From NCBI GenBank assembly GCA_913063125.1, contig CAJXZM010000007.1:16120-80119 (forward strand): 64,000 nucleotides of DNA, read 5' to 3'. Below, one piece after another: positions 53,514 to 62,172 of this stretch (its first letter is position 1; each line of letters begins with the position of its first letter). The notes under the pieces are model-generated. The model did not search any database, was not told the origin of the DNA, and was given only the letters and a program-made list of their open reading frames with translations. The DNA is from an uncultured Gammaproteobacteria bacterium. GTDB taxonomy: Bacteria > Pseudomonadota > Gammaproteobacteria > Pseudomonadales > Ketobacteraceae. A program made the translations under genes and the position numbers.

Positions 53514-54965
53514 ATGCATCCCGCTATTATTTTACGTGTCCTTGGCGTGCTATTAATGATTTATAGCACCACCATGTTACCCCCCGTTGCCGTTGCGCTG
53601 TATTATCAGGACGGAGGCCATGTGCAGTTTCTCACCGCATTTGCTATCACACTGATTTCCGGTCTTATTTGTTGGTTGCCTGTACACAGCCGCCGGGATG
53701 AATTACGAGTAAAAGATGGCTTTCTCGTGGTTGTCCTGTTTTGGACAGTGCTGGGTTTATATGGCGCCATTCCTTTCTTACTCGGAGATGAACCCAATAT
53801 GGGCATAGCCGATGCAGTTTTTGAATCCATTTCTGGATTAACAACAACCGGGGCAACCGTTCTTCAACATCTAGACGGTTTACCCAAATCCATATTGTAC
53901 TATCGCCAACAACTTCAATGGTTAGGTGGCATGGGTATCATTGTGTTAGCCGTAGCGATATTACCGATGCTTGGCATTGGCGGCATGCAGCTGTACCGAG
54001 CTGAAACCCCTGGTCCAATGAAAGATCACAAACTGACCCCTCGTATTGCAGAAACAGCAAAAGCCCTATGGACTCTTTATGTGTGTTTGACCTTTGTATG
54101 CGCCATTACCTATTGGATTTTAGGCATGGGTGCATTTGATGCGGTAACCCATAGTTTTTCTACGATTGCTATTGGTGGATTTTCCACCCATGATGACAGT
54201 ATTGGCTACTTCAACAACCCCGCAATCGAAGTAGCCACTATTATTTTTATGGCCATTGCAGGTATTAACTTCGGCCTTCACTTTTTGGCATGGCGTCGTA
54301 AAGAACTTACCCATTATTGGGCTGATCCAGAATTACGCTTTTACTTTCAAGTTCTCATCGGAATTTCAGCAATCGCCTGCGTTGTCTTATACCTAAATGG
54401 AACCTACGAAAACCACTGGGATGGAATACGTCATGCCATATTTCAAACCGTCTCTATCGCCACCACCACAGGTTATTCCGTGGCAGACTCGTCTCAATGG
54501 CACCCCCTTATTCCTACCGCGTTGCTAATGGGAAGTTTTATCGGCGCCTGTGCGGGTTCTACCGGTGGTGGAATGAAGGCCATCCGAATGTTGTTAATGT
54601 TTAAGCAGGGCCTAAGAGAGATGCGTCGATTAATCCACCCAAACGCCATTATGGTGATTAAGCTTAATAACAAAGCCGTACCTGACCGCGTCATAGAAGC
54701 CGTATGGGGATTCTTTGGTATTTATCTAATGAGTTTTTGTGTGCTGTTTCTCGCTATTCTCAGCACCGGAATTGATTTTGTCAGCGCGTTTTCAGCCGTG
54801 GCCGCCTGTATGAATAACTTAGGCCCAGGGTTAGGAGAGGTTGCTCTTAACTACGCATCTATCTCAGATACGGCCAAATGGATTCTATGTTTTACCATGT
54901 TATTAGGGCGCCTAGAGATTTTCACTCTACTCATCTTGTTTACTCCAATGTTTTGGCGACATTAA
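53514..54965 (+). CDS. trkH: Trk potassium transporter TrkH family
   Basis: A 483-residue inner-membrane protein with four MPM repeats of the SKT superfamily. Filter-like glycine segments are visible: SGLTTTGATVL, IGGFSTHD, ATTTGYSVAD and NNLGPGLG. GGMGIIVLAVAILPMLGIGG, given here as GGMGIIVLAVAILP, is conserved. It transports K+ with TrkA. The length matches TrkH/TrkI. Its end lies six bases from the convergent membrane protein gene. Confidence 0.95.
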   Translation: MHPAIILRVLGVLLMIYSTTMLPPVAVALYYQDGGHVQFLTAFAITLISGLICWLPVHSRRDELRVKDGFLVVVLFWTVLGLYGAIPFLLGDEPNMGIADAVFESISGLTTTGATVLQHLDGLPKSILYYRQQLQWLGGMGIIVLAVAILPMLGIGGMQLYRAETPGPMKDHKLTPRIAETAKALWTLYVCLTFVCAITYWILGMGAFDAVTHSFSTIAIGGFSTHDDSIGYFNNPAIEVATIIFMAIAGINFGLHFLAWRRKELTHYWADPELRFYFQVLIGISAIACVVLYLNGTYENHWDGIRHAIFQTVSIATTTGYSVADSSQWHPLIPTALLMGSFIGACAGSTGGGMKAIRMLLMFKQGLREMRRLIHPNAIMVIKLNNKAVPDRVIEAVWGFFGIYLMSFCVLFLAILSTGIDFVSAFSAVAACMNNLGPGLGEVALNYASISDTAKWILCFTMLLGRLEIFTLLILFTPMFWRH

Positions 54966-54971
54966 TAATCA

Positions 54972-55655
54972 CTACTGATAAGAAATCCACACCGCTACAG
55001 CAACAATAGACATCCGTAAAAAGTACTCTAACGTTGCTGACACACTAAATTCCACCATAACCTTCTTCATCTCTGCATCAATTTTCTTCTTCACCCAGCG
55101 ATCAGACAACCATTCTGTTGTTGATGCCATTGCACCCACCCAAACACCCCAAGATGTACCCGAAAGTGAAGACCCTTGCACCTTTCTCAGCACCGACTTA
55201 AAAGTACTATACAGTCGCATTTTTTTAAGATGAGACACCACTACACGAGTAGACCGCACCTGTTCATTTGTTTTTACAATCGTATATCCGATTAAAACAA
55301 TCGAGCCAAAGCCCACATACGAACTAAGGAACGGCGAAATATCAAACGCTTTATCCATCGGTATATCTGCCAACCATACTCCGAGCACTAAAACGGTTAA
55401 ATACGCGGCACAAGAGCTCAACCACAGTGACAACATCAAGCTATTTTCCCTAAAATGACTCCACTGCCAGTATTCCTTTAGGAATTGTCGAATATCTTTT
55501 AAGGTTCCCGCTTTTACAATAACGCGTAAACAACGTGCTAATGCAGCTATTTGTATGACAATTAACAAAAAAAACAGCCAGGTAATACAGGTTATTAGCT
55601 GAATCGACCACACGGCTTGCATCCATGAATATATTGTTTCTAGTACTTCCATCAT
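54972..55655 (-). CDS. Unrecognised membrane protein of the MCE operon
   Basis: A 227-residue protein with about four hydrophobic segments (WSIQLITCITWLFFLLIVIQ, LSLWLSSCAAYLTVLVLGVW, SYVGFGSIVLIGYTIV, and a C-terminal MSIVAVAVWISYQ) and a positively charged central region. I do not recognise its family. It starts with ATGA overlap at the end of the MCE gene, so it is translationally coupled to it and belongs to the same lipid-transport operon. Canonical PqiC, a lipoprotein, holds this position in pqiABC, but this protein has no lipobox and does not resemble it. Confidence 0.75.
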   Translation of the reverse strand: MMEVLETIYSWMQAVWSIQLITCITWLFFLLIVIQIAALARCLRVIVKAGTLKDIRQFLKEYWQWSHFRENSLMLSLWLSSCAAYLTVLVLGVWLADIPMDKAFDISPFLSSYVGFGSIVLIGYTIVKTNEQVRSTRVVVSHLKKMRLYSTFKSVLRKVQGSSLSGTSWGVWVGAMASTTEWLSDRWVKKKIDAEMKKVMVEFSVSATLEYFLRMSIVAVAVWISYQ

Positions 55656-58015
55656 CTATTCAACGGTATTCTAGGGCTCCAACTCAGCCACTTATCTTTC
55701 ACTTCTGAATGCAGCGTAAAGCGCGATTGTTGCAATGCAGGTTTTCCCATTTCCTTCTTATCCGGTGTCGCAAACCCAATTCCTCCTTCAAGAATTGATT
55801 CAAAAGAATCTGTTCGAAGGGAAGCCCCACCAAACAATTTGAAATTTATATCAATTCCACTTGTGTTCCAAAACTTCGAATTTTCTCTCACTAAAGGTCG
55901 ATACGTTTCTTCAATATTAATGTAAATACGCACATGATCTGCATTGTTTGCCAGCTCCACACCGGTTACAGTTCCCACCGGAACCTGACGATAATATACG
56001 GTAATCCCCGTTTTAATGGATTGAGTAAATGCAGAAAGTAACACAATATTTAAGCCTGTATTTTCTTGCTTTTGCGTTGGTGCCTTATCTGATAGATCAA
56101 AATCATATTGACTGGCATCATCGCTAGAACCAGGTTTAACCGTAATATACTGCCCAGAAATCAGCGTATCCAAATTTGCAGTCTGTGCCAAACCCAATTT
56201 AGGTTTTACTACCCAGAAATAACTGCCTTTTACTGCAAGCGCTCGAGCATCAGGATTTAGTACTGCTTTCACTATGACACGTTTCATATCACCACTTAGC
56301 TGTACTTTTTTAACCCTACCAACGTTAATTCCTTGAAAACGAATTTCCGTATTGTCTTTTAATCCATCACCAGAAGAGACATTAAATGTTATCGGTATCC
56401 CTTCTTCCTTTGCTTCATCTACACCATCAAACAATCGATAAGAATGCCCATTTTTTGCAGTTTTCGATTTTCCATGAGGGGTATAAAACGACAAACCTCC
56501 CTTCAACAATGTCGTAAGTGTTTCTGTTTGGATATCTATACCGCCTAAACCACCTTTGACCCGAACGCCACTAGCATTCCAAAACCGACTCGTTTTTTTT
56601 AACAAATGTGCATATTGCTGCTTAATATGCACCTGTATTTCTATTTTCTTTCCACCTTTGAGTAGAACGTAGGATTGCACTTCTCCGACCTGAACTTTCC
56701 GATACAAAACAGGAGACCCATGACTTATTGATGGTAGCGAATCACTAACAACTTTAATATGTAAACCTGGCACGCTATAGTCCATTTTGGGAGCCTGCTT
56801 TAATGCAACAAAAGCATATTTTGACGTTCCTTTCCCAGCAATAACCTCAATATAATTACCTGAGATAATCGTTTCCAGACCAGAAATCCCTGACAGTGAC
56901 AATTCAGGTTTTACAAGCCAAAACTTTGAATCATTAACCAGTAAAAATTCAAAATCAGGATCAACAACTACCGTTGTTAATGCTCCGCCACCACTCTCTA
57001 CATAATCAACTCTGCGAATGCTACCCACTTTAAAACCGTTATAGCGAAGCTCTGTATTTTCTGCCACCAAACCCTTCGCATTTTCAAACATAATGGTCGC
57101 AGTGACACCAGCACTCGCTCGCTGGTAGTCGTCATAAAGATGATATTCATCATTATTCGTTGCTGCTGTTTTTTCACCATTACGTGGATTATGAAAAGCA
57201 ATACCACCGGCAACTATTGAGGCTAATGAATCTGTTTTTATCTCAAACCCCGACAAACCACCTGACGCATAAACACCGCTACTATTCCAAAAATGAGATC
57301 CGCTTTTTACCAAATGACTATACTTCGGCTTAATAAACACATCAACGACAACACGATCTCCCTGAAGTTGATAATCCTGAACGCTACCAACATTAATCTT
57401 TTTATAGGTTACCGGGGATCCAACACTTAACGACCCCAAATCATTGGCAGTCAGCCTAATATGTAGACCAGGCTCATTTTCATTGGGTGGAGGTGGGCCA
57501 TCCAACGCAACAAACTCTCGTGTCTCTTCACCTTTTATTGGTCTCACACCAATATAATTCCCAGACACCAACGTTTCTAACCCCTTAATACCAGAAACAC
57601 TTATTTCTGGTCGCACCAACCAAAACTGCGTTTCTGTACTTAGGTACGTATCAAATCGATTATCCATTTCAAGGGAAACCAGTACGCTATTACCGTCATC
57701 AGCTAATGCTAAATCACTAACAACACCTGCCGATAATCCCTTATAACGAACCTCTGTTTTCCCCACATTGATACCATCACCATCAGGAAAATGAATGGTA
57801 ATCATAATGGGCTTCTCTTCATACTGTTGATAGGCCATCCAGCCACCAATCAGTAAAGCCACTAATGGCACTAACCAAATAAATGAAAACCCTTCGCTTT
57901 CAATAATCAACGGATCATCAATAATCGAAGGCCGATGTATCTCACTCGACTCTATTTCGTCATTTTTGGGTTCTTCTGAGTCCGCTATGGAATCATTGTT
58001 GTTATCATTATTCAT
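55652..58015 (-). CDS. Six-MCE-domain tunnel protein, PqiB/LetB-like
   Basis: A 787-residue inner-membrane-anchored periplasmic protein. Cytoplasmic acidic tail 1-40, one transmembrane segment at 45-62 (FIWLVPLVALLIGGWMAY), then six MCE domains recognisable by their repeated pattern (for example GINVGKTEVRYKGLSAGVV, VGSPVTYKKINVGSV, NTELRYNGFKVGSI, GSPVLYRKVQVGEV, NTEIRFQGINVGRV, GITVYYRQVPVGTV). E. coli PqiB has three and LetB seven such domains as I recall, so this is intermediate. It should form a hexameric channel for lipids between membranes. Overlaps the upstream PqiA-like gene by 8 bases. Confidence 0.9.
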   Translation of the reverse strand: MNNDNNNDSIADSEEPKNDEIESSEIHRPSIIDDPLIIESEGFSFIWLVPLVALLIGGWMAYQQYEEKPIMITIHFPDGDGINVGKTEVRYKGLSAGVVSDLALADDGNSVLVSLEMDNRFDTYLSTETQFWLVRPEISVSGIKGLETLVSGNYIGVRPIKGEETREFVALDGPPPPNENEPGLHIRLTANDLGSLSVGSPVTYKKINVGSVQDYQLQGDRVVVDVFIKPKYSHLVKSGSHFWNSSGVYASGGLSGFEIKTDSLASIVAGGIAFHNPRNGEKTAATNNDEYHLYDDYQRASAGVTATIMFENAKGLVAENTELRYNGFKVGSIRRVDYVESGGGALTTVVVDPDFEFLLVNDSKFWLVKPELSLSGISGLETIISGNYIEVIAGKGTSKYAFVALKQAPKMDYSVPGLHIKVVSDSLPSISHGSPVLYRKVQVGEVQSYVLLKGGKKIEIQVHIKQQYAHLLKKTSRFWNASGVRVKGGLGGIDIQTETLTTLLKGGLSFYTPHGKSKTAKNGHSYRLFDGVDEAKEEGIPITFNVSSGDGLKDNTEIRFQGINVGRVKKVQLSGDMKRVIVKAVLNPDARALAVKGSYFWVVKPKLGLAQTANLDTLISGQYITVKPGSSDDASQYDFDLSDKAPTQKQENTGLNIVLLSAFTQSIKTGITVYYRQVPVGTVTGVELANNADHVRIYINIEETYRPLVRENSKFWNTSGIDINFKLFGGASLRTDSFESILEGGIGFATPDKKEMGKPALQQSRFTLHSEVKDKWLSWSPRIPLNR

Positions 58016-58658
58016 AAATTGATGCTCGTAAATCCCAAATCAATCGTGGGTCAAACGTTTTTGCGGCAAACATAGTTGCGACTACCACCGATGCAAATGC
58101 TGTGGCACCCGCTCCAGCGGTAATTGAGGCGATAGAACCAAGATCAACCAATGTCACTAGAATGGATATCATAAATAAGTCCAGCATAGACCAGCGTCCT
58201 ATGAACTCTATCATTCGATAAAGGTACGTACATTGACGCGCACTGATCGGTAATTTCCATTGCACAACAACAAGCAGTACCATGAGCCCTACCAGCTTCA
58301 CAACAGGCACAAATACACTCGCAATAAACACAACCAAAGCGATAGGGTACATACCTTCTTCGACCAAATGTAGAACACCAGACATAATAGTATCTGGAGA
58401 ACCGCTACCCAGATAAAGCACCTCCATCACAGGAAGCATATTGGCAGGTATCAACAGAATTAACCCAGTCAATAACCAGGCCCAGGTTCTAGACAACGAC
58501 TTAGGTTTTCGAACCCTCACAACACTATGACAACAGGGACAACGTTGACACTGTCCTTTATTTAATTTGGTTACTTTAGCGACGTCAGCTACCTGAACAA
58601 GACGATGACACTCATCACATGAGGTAAAACCTTGACTTAGTGCCTGTTGGTAGGCCAT
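58008..58658 (-). CDS. PqiA/LetA-like half protein (second)
   Basis: A 216-residue membrane protein equivalent to one half of PqiA or LetA. N-terminal zinc ribbon with CDEC at 14-17 and CQRCPCCHS at about 37-45, then four hydrophobic helices (LTGLILLIPANMLPVMEV, a signature of the family). The cytoplasmic ribbon and IPANMLP motif match PqiA. It overlaps the MCE gene and follows the first half by three bases. Canonical PqiA is one chain of about 420 residues containing both halves; here they are separate genes. Confidence 0.9.
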   Translation of the reverse strand: MAYQQALSQGFTSCDECHRLVQVADVAKVTKLNKGQCQRCPCCHSVVRVRKPKSLSRTWAWLLTGLILLIPANMLPVMEVLYLGSGSPDTIMSGVLHLVEEGMYPIALVVFIASVFVPVVKLVGLMVLLVVVQWKLPISARQCTYLYRMIEFIGRWSMLDLFMISILVTLVDLGSIASITAGAGATAFASVVVATMFAAKTFDPRLIWDLRASIYE

Positions 58659-58661
58659 AAC

Positions 58662-59330
58662 TTACTTTTCATAGTTAACGTTTCTTTGCGATTTATCTCG
58701 TAAAAATTCAGTAGCTTGCCATGCATAATGTCGATCATAACTTTGTAAAGCACATAAGGTGAAGGCCAACAAGACAAGGTAACAAACAAGGGCCTGACCC
58801 AGGACTAAATTTCCCAGATCACTCATTTTTACAATAGCCACAATAATACCAAGCAAATAAACCTCTAACATAGCCCAACTCGACGTTAAATGCTGCAACT
58901 TAATTGTAAAAGGTAATACCGGAGTATAACGTTGACGCTTAATCGAAATCGAAATTGTTAGTAACAAAACAAGTTCAAACAAAGGCATAAGAATACTGCA
59001 TACCGCCACTAGAAACGCCATCCACCAAAACCCTTGCTCCCATAAGCGATATACTCCGTTTAACATCGTATTTCGCCCGGTATTCCCATAAATATCTAAT
59101 GTTAAAATGGGCAACGTATTCGCTGGAATATAAAATAACAAAGCCGATAAACTAAATGCTAGGGTTTTACTAATGCTATTCTTTTTGTGCCGGTACAACA
59201 CGGCATTACACCGAGGGCAACGAGCAACCTGGCTCTCGGTAATATCATGTATTGGTAACAAAAGATCACAATCATGACACGCAGCCCAATGCTCTGTGTC
59301 TGTTGTCGTGTTATAAATGGATGCCTTCAA
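58662..59330 (-). CDS. PqiA/LetA-like half protein (first)
   Basis: A 222-residue membrane protein equivalent to the other half of PqiA/LetA. Zinc ribbon CHDC near residue 18 and CPRC near residue 38, then four hydrophobic helices with the family motif FYIPANTLPILTLD. It is the first gene of the four-gene minus-strand operon. The two half proteins probably form a heterodimer that energises or gates lipid flow into the MCE tunnel; that is inference from PqiA/LetA. Confidence 0.9.
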   Translation of the reverse strand: MKASIYNTTTDTEHWAACHDCDLLLPIHDITESQVARCPRCNAVLYRHKKNSISKTLAFSLSALLFYIPANTLPILTLDIYGNTGRNTMLNGVYRLWEQGFWWMAFLVAVCSILMPLFELVLLLTISISIKRQRYTPVLPFTIKLQHLTSSWAMLEVYLLGIIVAIVKMSDLGNLVLGQALVCYLVLLAFTLCALQSYDRHYAWQATEFLRDKSQRNVNYEK

Positions 59331-59469
59331 ATTATGAACCTTTTACAGTTACCTCATAAACGGAACAAATGCAGTTCCTTGGGTTTTATTTCCGCTGTAT
59401 TGATCATAGAATAAAGAGGCCGGATACAGCTACAAATCATTAATAATTACCACCGCCCCCGTTATTCTA

Positions 59470-60309
59470 TTATTTCTGAGCATTAACCCCCATCAGATGC
59501 TCAACCTTTTCCACGTTCCTGAAGCCGGCCGCTCTGAGGCGGCGGATCACGCCGTCGACAAAGCTAGTTCCCTTTTTTATTACGTGTGGATTTCCGGTAT
59601 AATGAAAAAGCCGTCCATCCCGGCGCAGCACTCGAAAGATCTCCCCGTAGAACTCTTCGCTATAAAGCTCCCCGGCGAGGGAAAAACGCGGAGGATCGTG
59701 AATGACAGAATCGAAAGACATCGTAGGTATTGTGCCAATCAACTCAAAGCTGCTGCCCTGACGTTGCACAATTCCCTTTTGCCCCAAATCGTTAGACCAG
59801 GGGTTCTGCGCACGCAGCCCCATTACCTCAGGGCTTAGCTCGATGCTTAGCACCTCACTTGCACCTAGTCGGTGGGCAGCAATGGCCGCATAGCCCAGTC
59901 CACTACAACAGTCCAACACCTTGTCACCCCTGCGCACCGCCTGTTGAGCCATCTCGGAGGCACTAGCAAAGGGGTCGGTTCCCTTGGAAATGTGCATCTT
60001 GACACCGCTAATTTCTAGCAAAGGTGCTCCCGCCGTAGGGACAAGCTTATAGTAGCCAGAGGTACGGTCTTCAAGTGGAACCATATCTCCATCACTACAG
60101 AGGTAGATCCTCTGTGTCTTCTTAACGATTCTTTTAAGATCGGCAATGGAAAGTCGATTATCTTCGTCAAGCTCTAGCCCCTGGTCACTTAAAGGAAAGT
60201 CCTGTTCCGAAAGGTTCAGATCAGTGGAGAGCCGGACGCAAGGCAAACCTTTGGCTATGGCCTCAAGCGCCTGTCGGGCATTTATGGTATGAAGATAGTA
60301 ACCAAGCAT
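59470..60309 (-). CDS. SAM-dependent methyltransferase, archaeal-type COG2521-like
   Basis: A 279-residue protein with a class I methyltransferase fold: VLDCCSGLGYAAIAA is the SAM site, ELSPEV binds the ribose, and SVIHDPPRFSLAG and LFHYTGNP complete the core. The IHDPPRFS and FHYTGNP segments are typical of a group best known from archaea. The substrate is unknown. The gene is visibly richer in G and C than its neighbours and has a different codon look, which suggests transfer. It stands alone on minus between the MCE operon and a 357-base gap. Confidence 0.8.
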   Translation of the reverse strand: MLGYYLHTINARQALEAIAKGLPCVRLSTDLNLSEQDFPLSDQGLELDEDNRLSIADLKRIVKKTQRIYLCSDGDMVPLEDRTSGYYKLVPTAGAPLLEISGVKMHISKGTDPFASASEMAQQAVRRGDKVLDCCSGLGYAAIAAHRLGASEVLSIELSPEVMGLRAQNPWSNDLGQKGIVQRQGSSFELIGTIPTMSFDSVIHDPPRFSLAGELYSEEFYGEIFRVLRRDGRLFHYTGNPHVIKKGTSFVDGVIRRLRAAGFRNVEKVEHLMGVNAQK

Positions 60310-60666
60310 ATCATTTGTCTTCTAGTTAAAATTACTGACCGACTATACACCTTTCAGATTTAAATTCAGAATAAGCCCCTTTGATACCGCTGTACAAACA
60401 TTCCGCTCACTTTTGGGTACAACCCCAACACCTATATGCCCGAACATGAAATTCTCATTTGAATCATGAGCTAAGAGTAATTTTTGAATAGATTTATCAT
60501 GCGATTCCCTAGATACATACATTGACCACGACTTAGTTAATTAGTATCAAGACTCCCCCTAGTATTTTGCAATAATGGTCAGGGGATTGCAGCGATACTT
60601 AATTTCTTTCTGTGGCACAATTGATCTAAGGCTAAAGTGATTGCTATTCATAAAGGTCGGCGAAAA
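60310..60666. other. Intergenic gap without recognisable feature
   Basis: These 357 bases separate the methyltransferase from the small membrane-anchored protein. I see no open reading frame, strong hairpin, terminator or RNA gene. The sequence is AT-rich like the surrounding chromosome and unlike the methyltransferase gene. Confidence 0.5.
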
Positions 60667-61158
60667 TCAAAAACGACAAAAATCTAATAAGATAGGTTTA
60701 TTATCATCTATTGGCTCGTCGGCAGGTGCCAATATTTTATTTAGTACCTTTGCTATATGAGAGCCAAGAAAAGCGTCATAAACATAGCTCTCCCTTTTAA
60801 ATTCTACATATACTGTGTCATCCCACCATCGCTTTAAAAAAAGCAAACTATAATCTGGCGGTGTATCCGAACTGATCACTAATGTGCAGTACAATTCTTG
60901 ATCAAACTTCACGTTCTCTATATCTCTCTCTTCATCAGTTTGAGTGACGCTATCTAGAATTTCTGCCCAATGTTTTTTTGGAATATCCACAACGGTAAGG
61001 TTTTTTCTTTCAACATAAATACGATTGATATGATTGATATCGCTCAAATCACTAGGGCCATAAGAACGACTAAAGTAATTAAACAAAAAAATACTAATTA
61101 CTGCTCCTACTACTGCTACTAAAACCAATTTGCCTTTTTGGGGAGTGTTAATTGTCAT
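60667..61158 (-). CDS. Hypothetical membrane-anchored protein
   Basis: About 163 residues from ATG 61158, chosen because AAGGATATAT precedes it; the frame upstream to 61233 looks non-coding. One N-terminal transmembrane segment (KLVLVAVVGAVISIFLFNYF, about 10-29) anchors a 130-residue soluble domain rich in acidic and aromatic residues (LFLKRWWDDTVYVEF). I do not recognise a family. It lies in an accessory stretch near attC-like motifs and could be a mobile cassette gene. Confidence 0.6.
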   Translation of the reverse strand: MTINTPQKGKLVLVAVVGAVISIFLFNYFSRSYGPSDLSDINHINRIYVERKNLTVVDIPKKHWAEILDSVTQTDEERDIENVKFDQELYCTLVISSDTPPDYSLLFLKRWWDDTVYVEFKRESYVYDAFLGSHIAKVLNKILAPADEPIDDNKPILLDFCRF

Positions 61159-61352
61159 ATATATCCTTGATCCTCTCCAATAAAATTGGTCATTCGCTAT
61201 GCGTTTTGTTTTTTCGTGCTCTTCTTGAATCATTCAGTCCAGCGCACTGTGCCGCCTTTTTCAGTTGTAATCAACTCCTGTGTATTCGAGCTCTTTGAGC
61301 GTCCAGTGGAAGCCACGTGTTTTTGTGGCTGTAACCATGTTTGATAAACTTG

Positions 61353-61739
61353 TTATACGTTGACCTTATACTTGAGATCATTGACTTCGTCACCGGTCAT
61401 ACCACGGAAACCCCATTGATGAGGAGCTTGTTCTTTTATGATAACTTCAACATCAACGGGAGGTATTGAAAGCTGGCGTTCAATTTCATGAAATAGAGAT
61501 TTGATAAGGTTCTTTTGTGTTTCTATTTGGCGGCCAGCCATCATATTTATTTCTATGACAGTATATGCATCAGTACGCCCACCTGGATAATAAAAATCTT
61601 CTCTATCCATTGGTATAAAGCGATGTGCTCGCTTGTCTTCTGGAAAGCCCAAAACTGACTGCATGCAACCATGTATCACATCAGACAGTTTTACTTTTAT
61701 CGGATTTAGTTCTTCTTTGATTCCGTAAATTACTATCAT
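61353..61739 (-). CDS. Tautomerase family protein
   Basis: A 128-residue protein of the second tautomerase group (Tautomerase_2 type): LGFPEDKRAHRFIPMDREDF, YPGGRTDAYTVIEINMMAGR (given here as YPGGRTDAYTVIEI), KNLIKSLFHEIERQL and HQWGFRGMTGDE are family blocks. It does not begin Met-Pro, so it is not a classical 4-oxalocrotonate tautomerase with Pro1 chemistry. GTTATACGT at 61352-61360 and ACGTATAAC at 61756-61764 flank it as exact inverted repeats, like the ends of an integron gene cassette. The stop codon lies inside the downstream repeat. Confidence 0.85.
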   Translation of the reverse strand: MIVIYGIKEELNPIKVKLSDVIHGCMQSVLGFPEDKRAHRFIPMDREDFYYPGGRTDAYTVIEINMMAGRQIETQKNLIKSLFHEIERQLSIPPVDVEVIIKEQAPHQWGFRGMTGDEVNDLKYKVNV

Positions 61740-61757
61740 ATTCTTTCCTTGATTACG

Positions 61758-61823
61758 TATAACGCCTATGATGGGCGAAAATAATGCTGGTGTTAATTTT
61801 CACGTTTCATCTGCTTGTTAAAG
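61758..61823 (-). repeat. attC-like recombination site (candidate)
   Basis: On minus, CTTTAAC (61823-61817) and GTTATAC (61764-61758) bound 66 bases that can fold imperfectly: GATG with CATC and GAAAAT with ATTTTC, with unpaired bases between, ending GGCGTTATAC. This is the general shape of an integron attC site just upstream of the tautomerase gene. The core motifs fit the RYYYAAC/GTTRRRY consensus only in part. No integron integrase is in the window. Confidence 0.4.
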
Positions 61824-62172
61824 ACAATACTACCATATTGCCCTTTAAATCGAGGGAGGTTCAAATTCCACGTGCATCTGATAGTTAAAGGCAGATGCAC
61901 CTATCTTTGGCGCGGTACGCGCTCCTTATTTTTGATATTATGCAATAGTCAGAGTCAATAAATAGATAATGAGTAGTACAGAAAACACCTATTTCCCAAC
62001 ACCTACCTTTAAGAGATACCGATTGACCAGTGACATGAGTATATCGGAGAGGCAACATTGGCTGATGCAATATTGGATAGGCTGCTTCATAACGCTCATC
62101 GAATGAATCTAAAAGACGATTCCTTGCGAAAAAAAACAAGAAGACATGCCTTTTACCTCTGTCGCTAGATGA
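61824..62172. other. Gap with a 9-bp palindrome and a doubtful short frame
   Basis: GTGCATCTG (61872-61880) and CAGATGCAC (61892-61900) form a perfect 9-bp stem with an 11-base loop holding GTTAAAG. A minus-strand frame of 84 codons (61885-62139) ends at this loop, its stop lying in another CTTTAAC, but it has no recognisable domain or good ribosome binding site. I do not call it a gene. The arrangement is compatible with a decayed cassette. Confidence 0.35.

Noticed and set aside
61201..61352. Complete attC site downstream of the tautomerase gene
   Set aside because: The left arm motif and an AGCCAC/GTGGCT stem (61311-61330) are visible, but no matching right arm or GTTRRRY core was found within 150 bases.
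61885..62139. 84-codon minus-strand frame
   Set aside because: No recognisable domain, no clear ribosome binding site, and its end falls in a palindrome; kept only as part of a gap description.
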